Below, piece after piece: positions 16,869 through 25,739 of a DNA stretch of 64,000 nt. The translations under genes and the position numbers were made by a program. The notes under the pieces are model-generated. The model did not search any database, had not been told where the DNA came from, and was given only the letters and a program-made list of their open reading frames with translations. Source of the DNA: CBFFRJ01 sp963530515 (GTDB taxonomy: Bacteria; Pseudomonadota; Gammaproteobacteria; Enterobacterales; Enterobacteriaceae). Where the stretch lies: the NCBI GenBank assembly GCA_963530515.1, contig CAUSEC010000005.1, forward strand, positions 1 through 64,000. The letters run 5' to 3'. The number at the start of each line of letters is the position of its first letter. Within the stretch, counting starts at the first letter, position 1.

Positions 16869-18091
16869 GGCTGTACCTCTGCCTGGACGAGTTCAACAAC
16901 CGACTCGTCTTTTGGCACCAGCAGCATCGCCACCCCAATTGCCGTCACGCCACCAATCAACTTGCCGACAATCATTGGGAAAATCATGGCGTGCATATTG
17001 GCGGCGGCGAAACCTAAATGGTCGCCGAGGGCGAAGGCCGCCGACACCGCGAAAGCGCAGTTGATCACTTTGCCGCGAGTATCCATCTGCTTCATCATGC
17101 CGAACATCGGGATATTGTTCGCCAGGGTCGCCACCATGCCGCCCGCCGCAATATTGTTGATTTTTAGCAGGTTGCCCACCCGCATCAGCGGTTTTTCGAA
17201 CCAACGGGTCAACAGCAGCACCATGGGGTACGCACCGAGCAGCACGCAGGAAATGGAACCAATCACCTCGATGGCGCGCATTACTTCGCCGGGTTTATCG
17301 CCATCGCTCATAAAGATGGGATCGAGGCCAGGGATCAGATCCCAGCCGAGCAGGAATTTCACTACCGCTGCCGCCAGCCCAATGGTGATGATCGCCACCA
17401 GAATTTTGGCGAAGATCTGAAAACCATTGATCATCTTTTCCGGAATAAACTTCAGCCCCAGCGCCACCAGCACGGCAACAATCAGCACCGGGATCATGTT
17501 CATCAGGATCATGGCGAAGGTAAATTCCACCGGCTGACCGTTAAACTCGACACCGGAATACATCGCCACCAGCCCACCGGCGATACAGCCCACCGGGATG
17601 GTGACAATGCCCGCCAGCACGCCCAGCGCCAGCCAGCGGCGATCGGACGGTTCGATAATGCCGAGCGCCACTGGAATCGAAAAAACGAGGGTCGGGCCCA
17701 TCATCGCCCCGAGGATCAGCCCGGAATAGAGCCACGCGGCGACGTCGCCGCCCGCCAGCTCTTTGGCGAGAAAGAAGCCGCCCATATCGCAGGCCAGCAG
17801 CGTGCCTGCAAACATTGACGGGTTGGCACCCAACATTTCATACAGCGGAATAATCACCGGGCCGAGCAGCATGGCCAGCACCGGAGCCAGGGCGGTCATG
17901 CCGACCATCGCCAGGCCTAGCGCGCCCATTGCCATAAAACCTTCTTCAAACTGACTGCCCGAGCCTTCGATACTTTTGCCCAGTTTGCCGAGAAACCGCG
18001 CGGAGCCGCCAAACTGCGACAAAATGCGGTCTATCGCGGCAATTAGCATAAAGATCATCATGATGTACATGATAATTTCGTTAATTCCCAT
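16865..18091 (-). CDS. eutH: Ethanolamine transport protein EutH
   Basis: Inner-membrane protein for ethanolamine uptake, needed mainly at low external ethanolamine or low pH by family knowledge. The 408-residue protein is very hydrophobic, with about ten or eleven membrane segments, and matches the EutH family throughout, from MGINEIIMYIMMIFMLIAAI onward. The stop overlaps the eutA start by 4 bases, so translation is coupled. Confidence 0.96.
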   Translation of the reverse strand: MGINEIIMYIMMIFMLIAAIDRILSQFGGSARFLGKLGKSIEGSGSQFEEGFMAMGALGLAMVGMTALAPVLAMLLGPVIIPLYEMLGANPSMFAGTLLACDMGGFFLAKELAGGDVAAWLYSGLILGAMMGPTLVFSIPVALGIIEPSDRRWLALGVLAGIVTIPVGCIAGGLVAMYSGVEFNGQPVEFTFAMILMNMIPVLIVAVLVALGLKFIPEKMINGFQIFAKILVAIITIGLAAAVVKFLLGWDLIPGLDPIFMSDGDKPGEVMRAIEVIGSISCVLLGAYPMVLLLTRWFEKPLMRVGNLLKINNIAAGGMVATLANNIPMFGMMKQMDTRGKVINCAFAVSAAFALGDHLGFAAANMHAMIFPMIVGKLIGGVTAIGVAMLLVPKDESVVELVQAEVQP

Positions 18092-18122
18092 AACCTTATC
18101 TCCCTGTCATTGCCATGACGTG

Positions 18123-19313
18123 TTAGTGGTTTGCCGCCGCGTACAGGTCAACGATCTGCGCCTGCGTGACGGTTCGTGGATTGGTGCGAATGCAGATATC
18201 CTCCAGCGCCCCTTGCGCCCAGTCGCCGTAGTGCTCCGCCGTCGCGCCATAGTCGGTGAGGCGTTGGGTTAACCCGACGTCGCCAATAAACGCCTCCACG
18301 GCGTCAATGGCCGCTGATGCCTCGGTTTGATGGCCGGTCAACGCGCTGCCAAGCGTGCAGTAGCGATCCCGGCAGACCAGCCGGTTAAAGCGCATGACGG
18401 TGGGTAACAGCATGGCGTTGGCCTGGCCATGCGGAATGTGCAGCGCCGCCCCTGGTTGGTGGGCCATGGCGTGACACAGCCCCAGCCCGGCACTGGAAAA
18501 GGCCATTCCCGCCATACAGGAGGCGATCAGCAGGTTTTCCCGCGCCGTGACGTCCTGGCCGTAGCCCACCGCTTTGGGCAGCGCGTCGGCAATCATGGCC
18601 ACCGCCGAGCTTGCCAGCGCGCTGGTAAAGGGCGATGCGTGAATAGCGGTAAAGGCCTCGATGGCATGGGTCAGCGCATCGACGCCGGTCATGGCGGTGA
18701 TATGCGCAGGAACGCCCAGCGTCAGGCTGGCATCCAGAATCGCCAGATCCGGCATCAGCGACGGATGCGCCAGTACCTGTTTACGCTGGCTTTGCGTATC
18801 AATAATCACCGTCACATTGGTCGCTTCCGAGCCGGTCCCGGCGGTGGTCGGCACGGCGATCAGTGGTATCCGGGGCTGGAGCGCCCCGGCTTGCATAGCA
18901 CCACCGAGGGTCAGCGTGGGATTGGCGGACAGCAGGGTCACCGCTTTGGCGGCATCCAGCACCGATCCGCCGCCAAAGGCCAGCACGCCATCACTTTGCG
19001 CTTCCCGCAGACGGGCGACGGCGGCGGTAACATCGTTGATGTTGGGCTCGCCCGGTGGGCAGGACCACAGCGTCAGCGCGACCTTCTGTGCGGCGAGACT
19101 GCGCTCCAGCGCGGCGGTCAACCCGGCGCGGTGCAGAGAATCATCGACCATCACAAACAGATGTTTCAGCCCGCGCGCTCTGGCCTGCTGCCCGGTGGCG
19201 CTGACCGATCCTGCGCCGCACAGGGTCACTGGCGGGATGCAAAACGCGGTCATACGTTGCAGATGCAGGCTGTCAAAGGCGTGAAACAGCGCCTGTTGCA
19301 ATTCACTTTGCAT
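18123..19313 (-). CDS. eutG: Iron-type alcohol dehydrogenase EutG
   Basis: Microcompartment alcohol dehydrogenase that reduces acetaldehyde to ethanol and so recycles NAD+ for EutE. The 396-residue protein is an Fe-type ADH: the NAD-binding block AFGGGSVLDAAKA and the metal-ligand region GLCHAMAHQPGAALHIPHG are present. The start at 19313 (MQSELQQALF) has the ribosome-binding site GGAGGGA and gives the family length; a longer in-frame reading lacks such support. It overlaps the end of eutJ by 11 bases. Confidence 0.95.
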   Translation of the reverse strand: MQSELQQALFHAFDSLHLQRMTAFCIPPVTLCGAGSVSATGQQARARGLKHLFVMVDDSLHRAGLTAALERSLAAQKVALTLWSCPPGEPNINDVTAAVARLREAQSDGVLAFGGGSVLDAAKAVTLLSANPTLTLGGAMQAGALQPRIPLIAVPTTAGTGSEATNVTVIIDTQSQRKQVLAHPSLMPDLAILDASLTLGVPAHITAMTGVDALTHAIEAFTAIHASPFTSALASSAVAMIADALPKAVGYGQDVTARENLLIASCMAGMAFSSAGLGLCHAMAHQPGAALHIPHGQANAMLLPTVMRFNRLVCRDRYCTLGSALTGHQTEASAAIDAVEAFIGDVGLTQRLTDYGATAEHYGDWAQGALEDICIRTNPRTVTQAQIVDLYAAANH

Positions 19314-20142
19314 AAAGTCCCTCCGCGTGTTGCCGTCCGCTGGCGGCAATCGCCAGCGGCGTCATAAACAGGCTGTGCTCCGGCAGGTAAACGTCCAGCG
19401 GTGCAAAACGCTGAGCAAACAGCCCTTCGACGCCAGGCTGCATGCAGGCGCCGCCAGCCAGCCAGAGGGCGTCGACGTTGTGCCCCGCAATATGCCGGGC
19501 GACGATCTCCGCCATTTTTTCGTACACCGGACGCACCACCGGCCAGATTTCATGCGCGTTGCACCGCTTGTACTGCTCCGCATCGTCAAGACTGATGCGT
19601 CTGTTGCCCGCCAGGGTCAGCGAAATATGGTGTCCGCCGGTCGCTTCATCGGCAGAAGAGACCACCTTGCCGCTCTGCACGATGGCGATCCCGGTGGTGC
19701 CGCCGCCGATATCCACGACCGCAGCACGTTCCAGCTGTAACAAATCTGCCACCGCGGTCGGCTCATCAAGCACGTGGCTGACCGTCAGCCCGGCCGCTTC
19801 CAGCACGTTGATGGAAATACGCGGGTCGGTTCCCGGCGGAAACGAGGTGGCGGCGTGGCTAAAGCGCTGGCCCAGTTGCTGCTCAAGCGCATCAAGATGG
19901 CGGCGCACGATAGTGACCGCGCCGAAGAAATCCCAGACAATGCCGTCGCGCACCACATCCGCCCAGTCGAGGCATGCCGCAACGGGTTCAGCCTCGGCAT
20001 TAACCACGATGGACACCAGGTCGCAGGTGCCGAGATCAATGCCCAGCCACAGAGGTTGATCGCCGGGTGCGGCCTGCTGATTACAGAGCCCGGCGGCCCG
20101 TTGCAGCCGGGGCACAAGCCACTCCAGTTGGTGAAACGCCAT
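19303..20142 (-). CDS. eutJ: Chaperonin-like protein EutJ
   Basis: Hsp70/actin-like ATPase-fold protein of the eut operon; its exact role is not settled, and a chaperone or assembly role is usually proposed. The 279-residue protein shows the nucleotide loops GIDLGTCDLVSIVV and VDIGGGTTGIAIV and the conserved LDEPTAVADLLQL. The start at 20142 is chosen because TAAGGAGG lies just upstream and it gives the family N-terminus. Its end overlaps the eutG start. Confidence 0.94.
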   Translation of the reverse strand: MAFHQLEWLVPRLQRAAGLCNQQAAPGDQPLWLGIDLGTCDLVSIVVNAEAEPVAACLDWADVVRDGIVWDFFGAVTIVRRHLDALEQQLGQRFSHAATSFPPGTDPRISINVLEAAGLTVSHVLDEPTAVADLLQLERAAVVDIGGGTTGIAIVQSGKVVSSADEATGGHHISLTLAGNRRISLDDAEQYKRCNAHEIWPVVRPVYEKMAEIVARHIAGHNVDALWLAGGACMQPGVEGLFAQRFAPLDVYLPEHSLFMTPLAIAASGRQHAEGLYAK

Positions 20143-20152
20143 CTCAGCCTCC

Positions 20153-21556
20153 TTACACAATGCGGAACGCCTCAACCAGTACGCAGCGGCGCAGGCGCAC
20201 AAAGGTACGGGCGGAGGTGACACCTTCACCGGTCGGTGTGGTAATGGTCATCGTGGTCCAGCCCTCCCCGCCCAGTCCCAGACCGGCAATACAGGGGCCG
20301 TTTTTGACGAAGATGCTGGTGTCGATGGCGTTGGCCATCCGGTTCATGTTGTCGATATTGCGCGAGTGCATCGCCGCCGTGTGGTGACAGCCGCCCTCAA
20401 GCCGCACCGCCAGGGCAATCGCCTGCTCCACGTTGTCCACCCGAATAACAGGCAGAACCGGCATCATCAGCTCAGTCACGGCAAAGGGATGGCTGGCGTC
20501 GGTTTCGGCAAACAGCAGGCGGGTCTCTGGCGGGAGTTGCAGGCCAATGGCCGCCGCGATTTTGCCTGCATCACGCCCGACCCAGTCACGACTGACCTGG
20601 CCTTTACCGCGTTCGTCGATGTTGCTCAGCAGCACAGGCACCAGGGCCTGGGTTTGTTCGGCACTCAGACGCACCGCATGGCAGGCTTCCATTTGTCGCA
20701 GTAGCGCGTCCGCCACGCTGTTGACAACAATCAGCACTTTCTCGTCAGCGCAGATGATGTTGTTGTCAAAGGATGCGCCACGCACAATCGCCTGCGCCGC
20801 GCGGGGAAGATCGGCGGTTTCATCCACCACCACCGGGGGATTGCCTGCGCCTGCGGCGATAAGACGTTTATCGGTGTGTTTGCGCGCCGCCTCGACCACC
20901 GCTTCGCCGCCCGTCACCACCAGCAGGCCGATGCCGGGGTATTTGAACAGCCGCTGCGCGGTGTCGATATCCGGTTTCACCACCGTCACCAGCAGATTGG
21001 CCGGCCCGCCCGCAGCGACAATTGCCTCGTTAAGCAGCGTAATCGCACGCTGGGAGACGCCTTTTGCCGCCGGATGCGGGGCAAACACGACGCTGTTGCC
21101 TGCGGCAATCAGGCTGATGGCGTTATTGATAACCGTCGCCGCCGGGTTGGTGGATGGCGTGACCGATGCCACCACGCCCCAGGGTGCGTTTTCAATCAGC
21201 GTCAGGCCGTTATCGCCGGTCAGCACCTGGGGAGAAAGACATTCAACCCCCGGCGTGCCCTGCGCCTGGGCGACGTTCTTGGCGTATTTATCCTCCACCC
21301 GTCCCATACCGGTTTCGGCGACGGCCATTTCGGCCAGCTCACGGGCATGGCGTTCCCCTGCCTCGCGCAGAGCCGCAATCACCCGCTGGCGCATCGCTAC
21401 GCTCTTCAGCGCCAGCTGGGCCTCTTTTGCGGCACTGACGGCATCATCCAGCGAGGCAAAAACCCCGGCCTGAGCGCGGTCAACAGGGGTGTGACTGGGC
21501 TGCATTTTCAGCAGTACCGCTTGCACCACCTGTTCAATATCCTGTTGATTCATCAT
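20153..21556 (-). CDS. eutE: Acetaldehyde dehydrogenase (acylating) EutE
   Basis: Converts acetaldehyde, NAD+ and CoA to acetyl-CoA and NADH inside the microcompartment. The 467-residue aldehyde-dehydrogenase-family protein has the catalytic cysteine in NIICADEK and the block VTPSTNPAATVINNAI. The first about 18 residues (QQDIEQVVQAVLLKM) form the amphipathic helix typical of shell-targeting signals. Two adjacent ATG codons (21556, 21553) are equally placed behind AGGACA; the second gives the form usual in the family. Confidence 0.96.
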   Translation of the reverse strand: MMNQQDIEQVVQAVLLKMQPSHTPVDRAQAGVFASLDDAVSAAKEAQLALKSVAMRQRVIAALREAGERHARELAEMAVAETGMGRVEDKYAKNVAQAQGTPGVECLSPQVLTGDNGLTLIENAPWGVVASVTPSTNPAATVINNAISLIAAGNSVVFAPHPAAKGVSQRAITLLNEAIVAAGGPANLLVTVVKPDIDTAQRLFKYPGIGLLVVTGGEAVVEAARKHTDKRLIAAGAGNPPVVVDETADLPRAAQAIVRGASFDNNIICADEKVLIVVNSVADALLRQMEACHAVRLSAEQTQALVPVLLSNIDERGKGQVSRDWVGRDAGKIAAAIGLQLPPETRLLFAETDASHPFAVTELMMPVLPVIRVDNVEQAIALAVRLEGGCHHTAAMHSRNIDNMNRMANAIDTSIFVKNGPCIAGLGLGGEGWTTMTITTPTGEGVTSARTFVRLRRCVLVEAFRIV

Positions 21557-21565
21557 TAATCTGTC

Positions 21566-21853
21566 CTATTTGTGGAAGATAACGTTGCCGCCGGCGACGA
21601 CTTCGTCGACGATGCCAATAACGCACAGATCGACGGGGGCGGCGTCGCTACGCTGGGCCAGCCGCGCTGAGCTGCCGCTGACCAGCAGAACCCACTCCCC
21701 GGTCCCCGCACCGATGTTGTCCGTCGCCACCGCGCAGATACCGTCCGGCTCACCCCGCGCATTGATGGTCTCCACCATCAGCAACTTGTCGTGCGCCAGT
21801 CCGTCATGGCGAACCGTGCACACCACCTGGCCCGTTACGACTGCGAGTTTCAT
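21566..21853 (-). CDS. eutN: Ethanolamine microcompartment vertex protein EutN
   Basis: Small pentameric shell protein (EutN/CcmL family) thought to cap the vertices of the microcompartment. The 95-residue reading starting MKLAVVTGQVVCTVRHDG has the family length and an oligonucleotide-binding-like fold. The start at 21853 is supported by GGAGG a few bases upstream; the open frame extends further but that part is not conserved. It follows eutM after about 105 bases that hold a hairpin. Confidence 0.95.
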   Translation of the reverse strand: MKLAVVTGQVVCTVRHDGLAHDKLLMVETINARGEPDGICAVATDNIGAGTGEWVLLVSGSSARLAQRSDAAPVDLCVIGIVDEVVAGGNVIFHK

Positions 21854-21927
21854 ATCTGCCTCCGGGGCGAAAATCAGCGTGATCTCCCCCCTGCCGCCCG
21901 CGGGCAGCAAAGAGAAAAGGAGAGAAA

Positions 21928-21950
21928 GTGACGTCAGAAAACGACGTCAC
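21928..21950 (-). other. Intra-operon hairpin between eutM and eutN
   Basis: A perfect 8-bp inverted repeat, GTGACGTC and GACGTCAC, flanks a 7-base spacer just after the eutM stop. On the minus strand it is followed by a pyrimidine-rich stretch (CTTTCTCTCCTTTTCTC), not a pure U-tract. It could protect the 3' end of eutM mRNA or act as a partial terminator. Confidence 0.6.
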
Positions 21951-21958
21951 GCAGGTCG

Positions 21959-22252
21959 TTACATACTGGCGCTGTCGCCTTTGATACCGATTGGAAAGAC
22001 TTCTTCGAGATCGCCGTGCGGGCGTGGAATGACGTGGACAGAGACCAGCTCACCGATACGCTGTGCCGCGGCGGCACCCGCGTCTGTTGCCGCTTTGCAG
22101 GCCGCAACGTCGCCGCGCACCATCGCGGTCACCAGCCCGCCGCCAATCTGTTTGACACCGACCAGTTTTACCCGTGCCGCTTTGACCATTGCGTCGGAGG
22201 CTTCGATCAGCGCGACCAGGCCCCTGGTTTCAATCAATCCTAATGCTTCCAT
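21959..22252 (-). CDS. eutM: Ethanolamine microcompartment major shell protein EutM
   Basis: Canonical hexameric BMC protein and the main tile of the ethanolamine shell facets. The 97-residue protein begins MEALGLIETRGLVALIEA and shows the BMC hallmarks VKLVGVKQIGGGLVTAMVRGDVAA. The start at 22252 matches the family; the longer in-frame reading from 22297 is not conserved. A 3' hairpin separates it from eutN, which may help make this product the most abundant. Confidence 0.96.
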   Translation of the reverse strand: MEALGLIETRGLVALIEASDAMVKAARVKLVGVKQIGGGLVTAMVRGDVAACKAATDAGAAAAQRIGELVSVHVIPRPHGDLEEVFPIGIKGDSASM

Positions 22253-22265
22253 TGTGTTTTCCTCT

Positions 22266-23282
22266 CTATACAACCATTGTGGGCGAGCGGCTTTCACTGC
22301 TCACGGCGGGCTGATGTTGCGCAAGCGCGACCAGCACCAGTTCGATAATGTCTTGTACGCTACAGCCTCGCGAGAGATCGTGCAGCGGGGCGGAAAGTCC
22401 CTGAATCAGCGGACCAATCGCCCGGTATCCGCCCAGTCGCTGGGCAATTTTGTAACCGATGTTGCCCGCCTCCAGCGACGGAAACACCAGCACATTCGCC
22501 CGCCCCTGTAACGGGCTGTCGGGGGCTTTCAACGCCGCCACCTGCGGGACAAACGCGGCGTCGAATTGCAGTTCACCGTCCACCTTCAGCAGCGGCATGC
22601 GTTCACGCACTATCGCCGTCGCCTGCTGAACGTTCGCCACGCACGGGTGGCGCGCGCTGCCCTGGGTGGAAAAGGAGAGCATCGCCACCCGTGGCTCTTC
22701 ACCGGTAATCGCCTGCCAACTGGCGGCGCTGGCAATGGCGATATCTGCCAGTTGCGCCGCCGTCGGCTGCGGCACCACGCTGCAGTCGGCAAATCCCAGC
22801 GCCTGCCCGGCATACTGGGGCAGCATCAGGAACAGCGATGACAACGTTTTGCAGCCCGCTGCCAGACCAATGGTGCGCAGCCCAGCACGCAGCACGTTGG
22901 CGGTGGAAGAGAGATTGCCCGCGATGCACACATCGGCCCGTCCGTCATTGACCATCGCGGCGGCAAACATCAGTGGATCGGCCAGCTTATCCACGGCATC
23001 CGGCGGCGTTTTCTCCCCTGCCCGCGCCTGCCAGGCGGCGGCAAAGTCTTCTCGCAGCGCCAGGCTGCTGTGCGGATCGATAACCGTCAGACCATCAAGC
23101 GCAATGCCCCCGCTGAGGGCAAACTGCCGCAGCGCGAACGGACTGGCGATAAGCAGCGGCTGCGCCAGTCCGTTTTGCTTCAGCCACTGCGCGGCTTTCA
23201 GCACCCGAACATCGAGCGCGTCCGGGAACACCACCCGGCCTGCTGCCACTTTGGCGCGCTGTTTACAACGTTCAATGATCAT
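22266..23282 (-). CDS. eutD: Phosphate acetyltransferase EutD
   Basis: Converts acetyl-CoA and phosphate to acetyl phosphate and CoA, recycling CoA inside the microcompartment. The 338-residue PTA-family protein starts MIIERCKQRAKV and has the conserved blocks AGNLSSTANVLRAGL and VFPSLEAGNIGYKIAQRLG. The start at 23282 gives the family length and overlaps the end of eutT by 11 bases; an in-frame start ten codons earlier is inside eutT and not conserved. Confidence 0.95.
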   Translation of the reverse strand: MIIERCKQRAKVAAGRVVFPDALDVRVLKAAQWLKQNGLAQPLLIASPFALRQFALSGGIALDGLTVIDPHSSLALREDFAAAWQARAGEKTPPDAVDKLADPLMFAAAMVNDGRADVCIAGNLSSTANVLRAGLRTIGLAAGCKTLSSLFLMLPQYAGQALGFADCSVVPQPTAAQLADIAIASAASWQAITGEEPRVAMLSFSTQGSARHPCVANVQQATAIVRERMPLLKVDGELQFDAAFVPQVAALKAPDSPLQGRANVLVFPSLEAGNIGYKIAQRLGGYRAIGPLIQGLSAPLHDLSRGCSVQDIIELVLVALAQHQPAVSSESRSPTMVV

Positions 23283-24081
23283 TCGCGCCTCCCAGTCGTT
23301 GGTGAATGTCATCCACCGTCAGCGGCTGCGGCGCGACGGCGACAATCATCATTACGTACAGCGCGCTGGAGAGCCGGTTAAGCGCCTGCAGGATATCCGG
23401 GCGTAGCACCTCAAACCCCCGGGTGATAAACACCTGTGCGGCGAGGGTTTCCGTTTTGCGGATATCGGTACGCAGCAAATTCATCAGTACACATTCGCGC
23501 CCGTGTCCGACTTCCGGCACCAGGTGATCGTGGCCAAGCCAGCGCAGCGGCTGGTGCGAAAGGCGGTGGATATCAACTGCGCTTAGTCCGACGATTGCCT
23601 GCTCCGCAAGCGCTTCTTCCAGCGCATCGGCGCGCATTATGTTGCCCAGCCGCGAGCGGATATCGCTCAGCCACGGCTGCCATTTTTCCGCCAGTTCAAG
23701 CTGCAACCAGATAGCCTGCGCGATGGTGCCGTCCAGCGCGGCGCGAAAAGCCAGCCGCGGATCGCTCTTTGCCACCATTTTTTGCGCCGTAAGATGGGTG
23801 AGCGTATCGGGCTTGTGGCTGACTGGCTGGCGGCACAGCTCGCAGCAGGCCACATGTCGTTCATCGCTGCTGGTCAGGCCATGAACCGGCTGCGGTTGTG
23901 CGGCGTCATCCTCCACGAACAGGCTTCCCTGCTCATCCAGGTATTTCACGCGCAGGCGGCGGCTTTCCAGCAGCTCGCGCGCCGAGGGTGTTAGCCTGCT
24001 ATCAGCGGGCAGGTGAATTTCTCCCCCTTCGCTGAGGGTATGATTCGCCCTGAGCCACGCCTCGGTAATAAAATCCTTCAT
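23272..24081 (-). CDS. eutT: ATP:cob(I)alamin adenosyltransferase EutT
   Basis: Makes adenosylcobalamin from cobalamin and ATP for ethanolamine ammonia-lyase. The 269-residue protein carries the metal-binding motif HX11CCX2C characteristic of EutT: His67, Cys79, Cys80 and Cys83. In the Salmonella enzyme this motif binds a divalent metal, iron in the active form. The C-terminal half (ALNRLSSALYVMMIVAVA) is the PduO-like helical region. Overlaps eutD by 11 bases. Confidence 0.95.
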   Translation of the reverse strand: MKDFITEAWLRANHTLSEGGEIHLPADSRLTPSARELLESRRLRVKYLDEQGSLFVEDDAAQPQPVHGLTSSDERHVACCELCRQPVSHKPDTLTHLTAQKMVAKSDPRLAFRAALDGTIAQAIWLQLELAEKWQPWLSDIRSRLGNIMRADALEEALAEQAIVGLSAVDIHRLSHQPLRWLGHDHLVPEVGHGRECVLMNLLRTDIRKTETLAAQVFITRGFEVLRPDILQALNRLSSALYVMMIVAVAPQPLTVDDIHQRLGGANDH

Positions 24082-24090
24082 CGCGCCGCC

Positions 24091-24780
24091 TTAGCAGGAC
24101 TGCCAGTTGGCAGGCCACGCCACGTACAGAAAGCGCACGCTGGACGGCGTACCGAATTCAATGCTGGCACCTTTAGGGATAAACATGACGTCCCCGGCTT
24201 TTGCCACCAGCGTTTCCCCCTGATGGCGGACGTGCAGCTCCCCCTCCAGTACCATGTCGATTTCGTCGTAGTTCAGCGTCCAGGGGAAAAAGGCGTTTTC
24301 CCACTGCATAAACCCGGCGGCCATGCTGCTGCCGTCTTTTTCGGTCACCAGGTCGGTCAGGCCAATACAGTGCGGCTGCGCACCATCGAAGCGCCCGAAG
24401 GTCACGCTCTCGCCATTAATGACTTTGATGCCGCCTTTGCCGGTCACCGACTGAAAGCCCGGCTGCATATCGCCCAGCGCCAGCGACTGCTTTTCTTTGA
24501 GCACTTTGTCCATCAACTGAGCGACCAGCGTTTCGGTAAACTGCCCTTCCGGCAGTTGCGCGATGATGGTTTCGCGAATGCGCTGCTGTTCCGATTTCTC
24601 TGGCCCCGTCAGTTCCGCTGCAAGACCGTCTTCGTCACGCTCGACGATGCCCAGACCAAGCGCTTCCGCCACTTCCCGCGCTTCCGGCGTGATGATACTG
24701 GCGCGCAGTACCACTGAAAGCTGCTGTTCACCGCGAGCATGGGCCGCGCGGATATCGTTAGCCGTGATAAGTGTCTTCAC
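24091..24780 (-). CDS. eutQ: Ethanolamine utilization protein EutQ (cupin acetate kinase)
   Basis: C-terminal cupin protein that, in Salmonella work, has acetate kinase activity, making ATP from EutD-derived acetyl phosphate. The 229-residue protein has an N-terminal helical region with MKTLITANDIRAAHARGEQ and a cupin barrel (about 115-229, NYDEIDMVLEGELHVRH, AKAGDVMFIPKG). The start codon is GTG, preceded by a strong AGGAGGAAGGAG purine tract that lies inside the overlapping end of eutP (23-base overlap). Confidence 0.93.
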   Translation of the reverse strand: MKTLITANDIRAAHARGEQQLSVVLRASIITPEAREVAEALGLGIVERDEDGLAAELTGPEKSEQQRIRETIIAQLPEGQFTETLVAQLMDKVLKEKQSLALGDMQPGFQSVTGKGGIKVINGESVTFGRFDGAQPHCIGLTDLVTEKDGSSMAAGFMQWENAFFPWTLNYDEIDMVLEGELHVRHQGETLVAKAGDVMFIPKGASIEFGTPSSVRFLYVAWPANWQSC

Positions 24781-25237
24781 CTGCTCCTTCCTCCTGTTCC
24801 GTTGCCAGATAATCCGCCAGCGCCTGAACGCTGTCCGGGTTCAGGCTATTAAGCTCAAAGATGGGCTCCTGAAATCCTGTATTGATTAACAGCAAGCGGG
24901 TGGCGGCAATATCCACACCCGGCAGGTCTGTCTTGCTAATTACCGCAATCTTCGTTTTGTTACTGCCAATATTCAGAAGTCCTGCTGGCAATCTATTTTC
25001 TTTTTCGTTAGCGGCATGAACATAAACCACGGTGTCCACATCCTGTAACGTGCTAATTAATGCGTGATACCAGCGCGGATGACTAAAATATTCACCTGGC
25101 GTATCGATATCGCCGTGATGATTAAATTCGATGGCCTGCGTTTTACGTGCCTGTGAATAATTACCGGCCAGTGCATTAAATAATGTGGTTTTCCCGGCGC
25201 CGACGCCGCCTACAAATGCGATTCGTTTTGTCGCCAT
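24758..25237 (-). CDS. eutP: EutP, P-loop NTPase of the ethanolamine operon
   Basis: Small P-loop NTPase reported to have acetate kinase activity in Salmonella; its role in the cell remains less certain. The 159-residue protein starts MATKRIAFVGGVGAGKTTLF, with the Walker A loop GGVGAGKT at 10-17; DIDTPGEYF corresponds to the switch/Walker B region and SKTD to a guanine-specificity-like motif. It lies 6 bases after eutS and overlaps eutQ. Confidence 0.93.
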   Translation of the reverse strand: MATKRIAFVGGVGAGKTTLFNALAGNYSQARKTQAIEFNHHGDIDTPGEYFSHPRWYHALISTLQDVDTVVYVHAANEKENRLPAGLLNIGSNKTKIAVISKTDLPGVDIAATRLLLINTGFQEPIFELNSLNPDSVQALADYLATEQEEGAGEDTYHG

Positions 25238-25243
25238 CGCCAG

Positions 25244-25579
25244 TTAACTCTTCGTCAAGTTACAAAGGGTATAATTGAGTAAGCGACCCAGACCGCTTAC
25301 CGTCTGGCTCAGCGCCTCTTCCACCGCGCCTACCGAGCCGTAAATCACCAGCGCGCCGCTGAATCGGTCAAGAAAGCCGATATGCACATCTGCCGCTTTT
25401 AGCGCCAGATCTCCGGCAATCATTGCAGTTTCACCCGGCGTTAAGGTCATAATGCCGATGGCTTCCGCATCCGGGACGCCTATTTTCTTTGCCAGTTCAT
25501 CTCCGGGGTGCGCAATAAAATGCGCCAGTGTCACCTGCTTTCCGGGTACGAATTCCTGAATAATGCGTTCCTTATCCAT
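25244..25579 (-). CDS. eutS: Ethanolamine microcompartment shell protein EutS
   Basis: BMC shell protein of the bent-hexamer type that contributes edges to the ethanolamine microcompartment. The 111-residue protein is a permuted single BMC domain, starting MDKERIIQEFVPGKQVTLAH, and matches the family in length. It is the first gene of the operon. The ribosome-binding site GGAGGGG lies just before the ATG. The upstream region holds a CRP-like site and the terminator of maeB. Confidence 0.96.
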   Translation of the reverse strand: MDKERIIQEFVPGKQVTLAHFIAHPGDELAKKIGVPDAEAIGIMTLTPGETAMIAGDLALKAADVHIGFLDRFSGALVIYGSVGAVEEALSQTVSGLGRLLNYTLCNLTKS

Positions 25580-25652
25580 AGCCCCTCCGTCTTTTGCCTC
25601 ATGGTGTCAATTTTTTGCTCTGGCAAATAACAAATTTCGGCACACCGATTTA

Positions 25653-25674
25653 AAAGGTGAAGTAGATCACTTAA
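25653..25674 (-). promoter_or_regulatory. CRP-like site upstream of eutS
   Basis: Minus strand AGTGA-TCTACT-TCACC, near the CRP pattern TGTGA-N6-TCACA and flanked by A/T tracts. It is about 75-95 bases before the eutS start. Carbon-source control of eut by CRP is known in enteric bacteria; the EutR site itself I cannot identify. Confidence 0.6.
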
Positions 25675-25681
25675 GAAAAAG

Positions 25682-25714
25682 GAAATAAAAAACGCGAGGT
25701 TTTAGCCTCGCGTT
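25682..25714 (-). terminator. Intrinsic terminator after maeB
   Basis: Minus strand: 9-bp perfect stem AACGCGAGG / CCTCGCGTT (25706-25714 with 25691-25699), 6-base loop, then a T-rich tail. It ends maeB transcripts about 26 bases after the stop and insulates the eutS promoter. Confidence 0.88.
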
Positions 25715-25739
25715 AGCATTACTTCATAAATTAAATCCG

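Noticed and set aside
15990..17420. 476-codon open frame on the plus strand across eutA and eutH
   Set aside because: It runs antisense to two well conserved genes, its product resembles nothing I know, and it owes its length to GC-rich codon bias.
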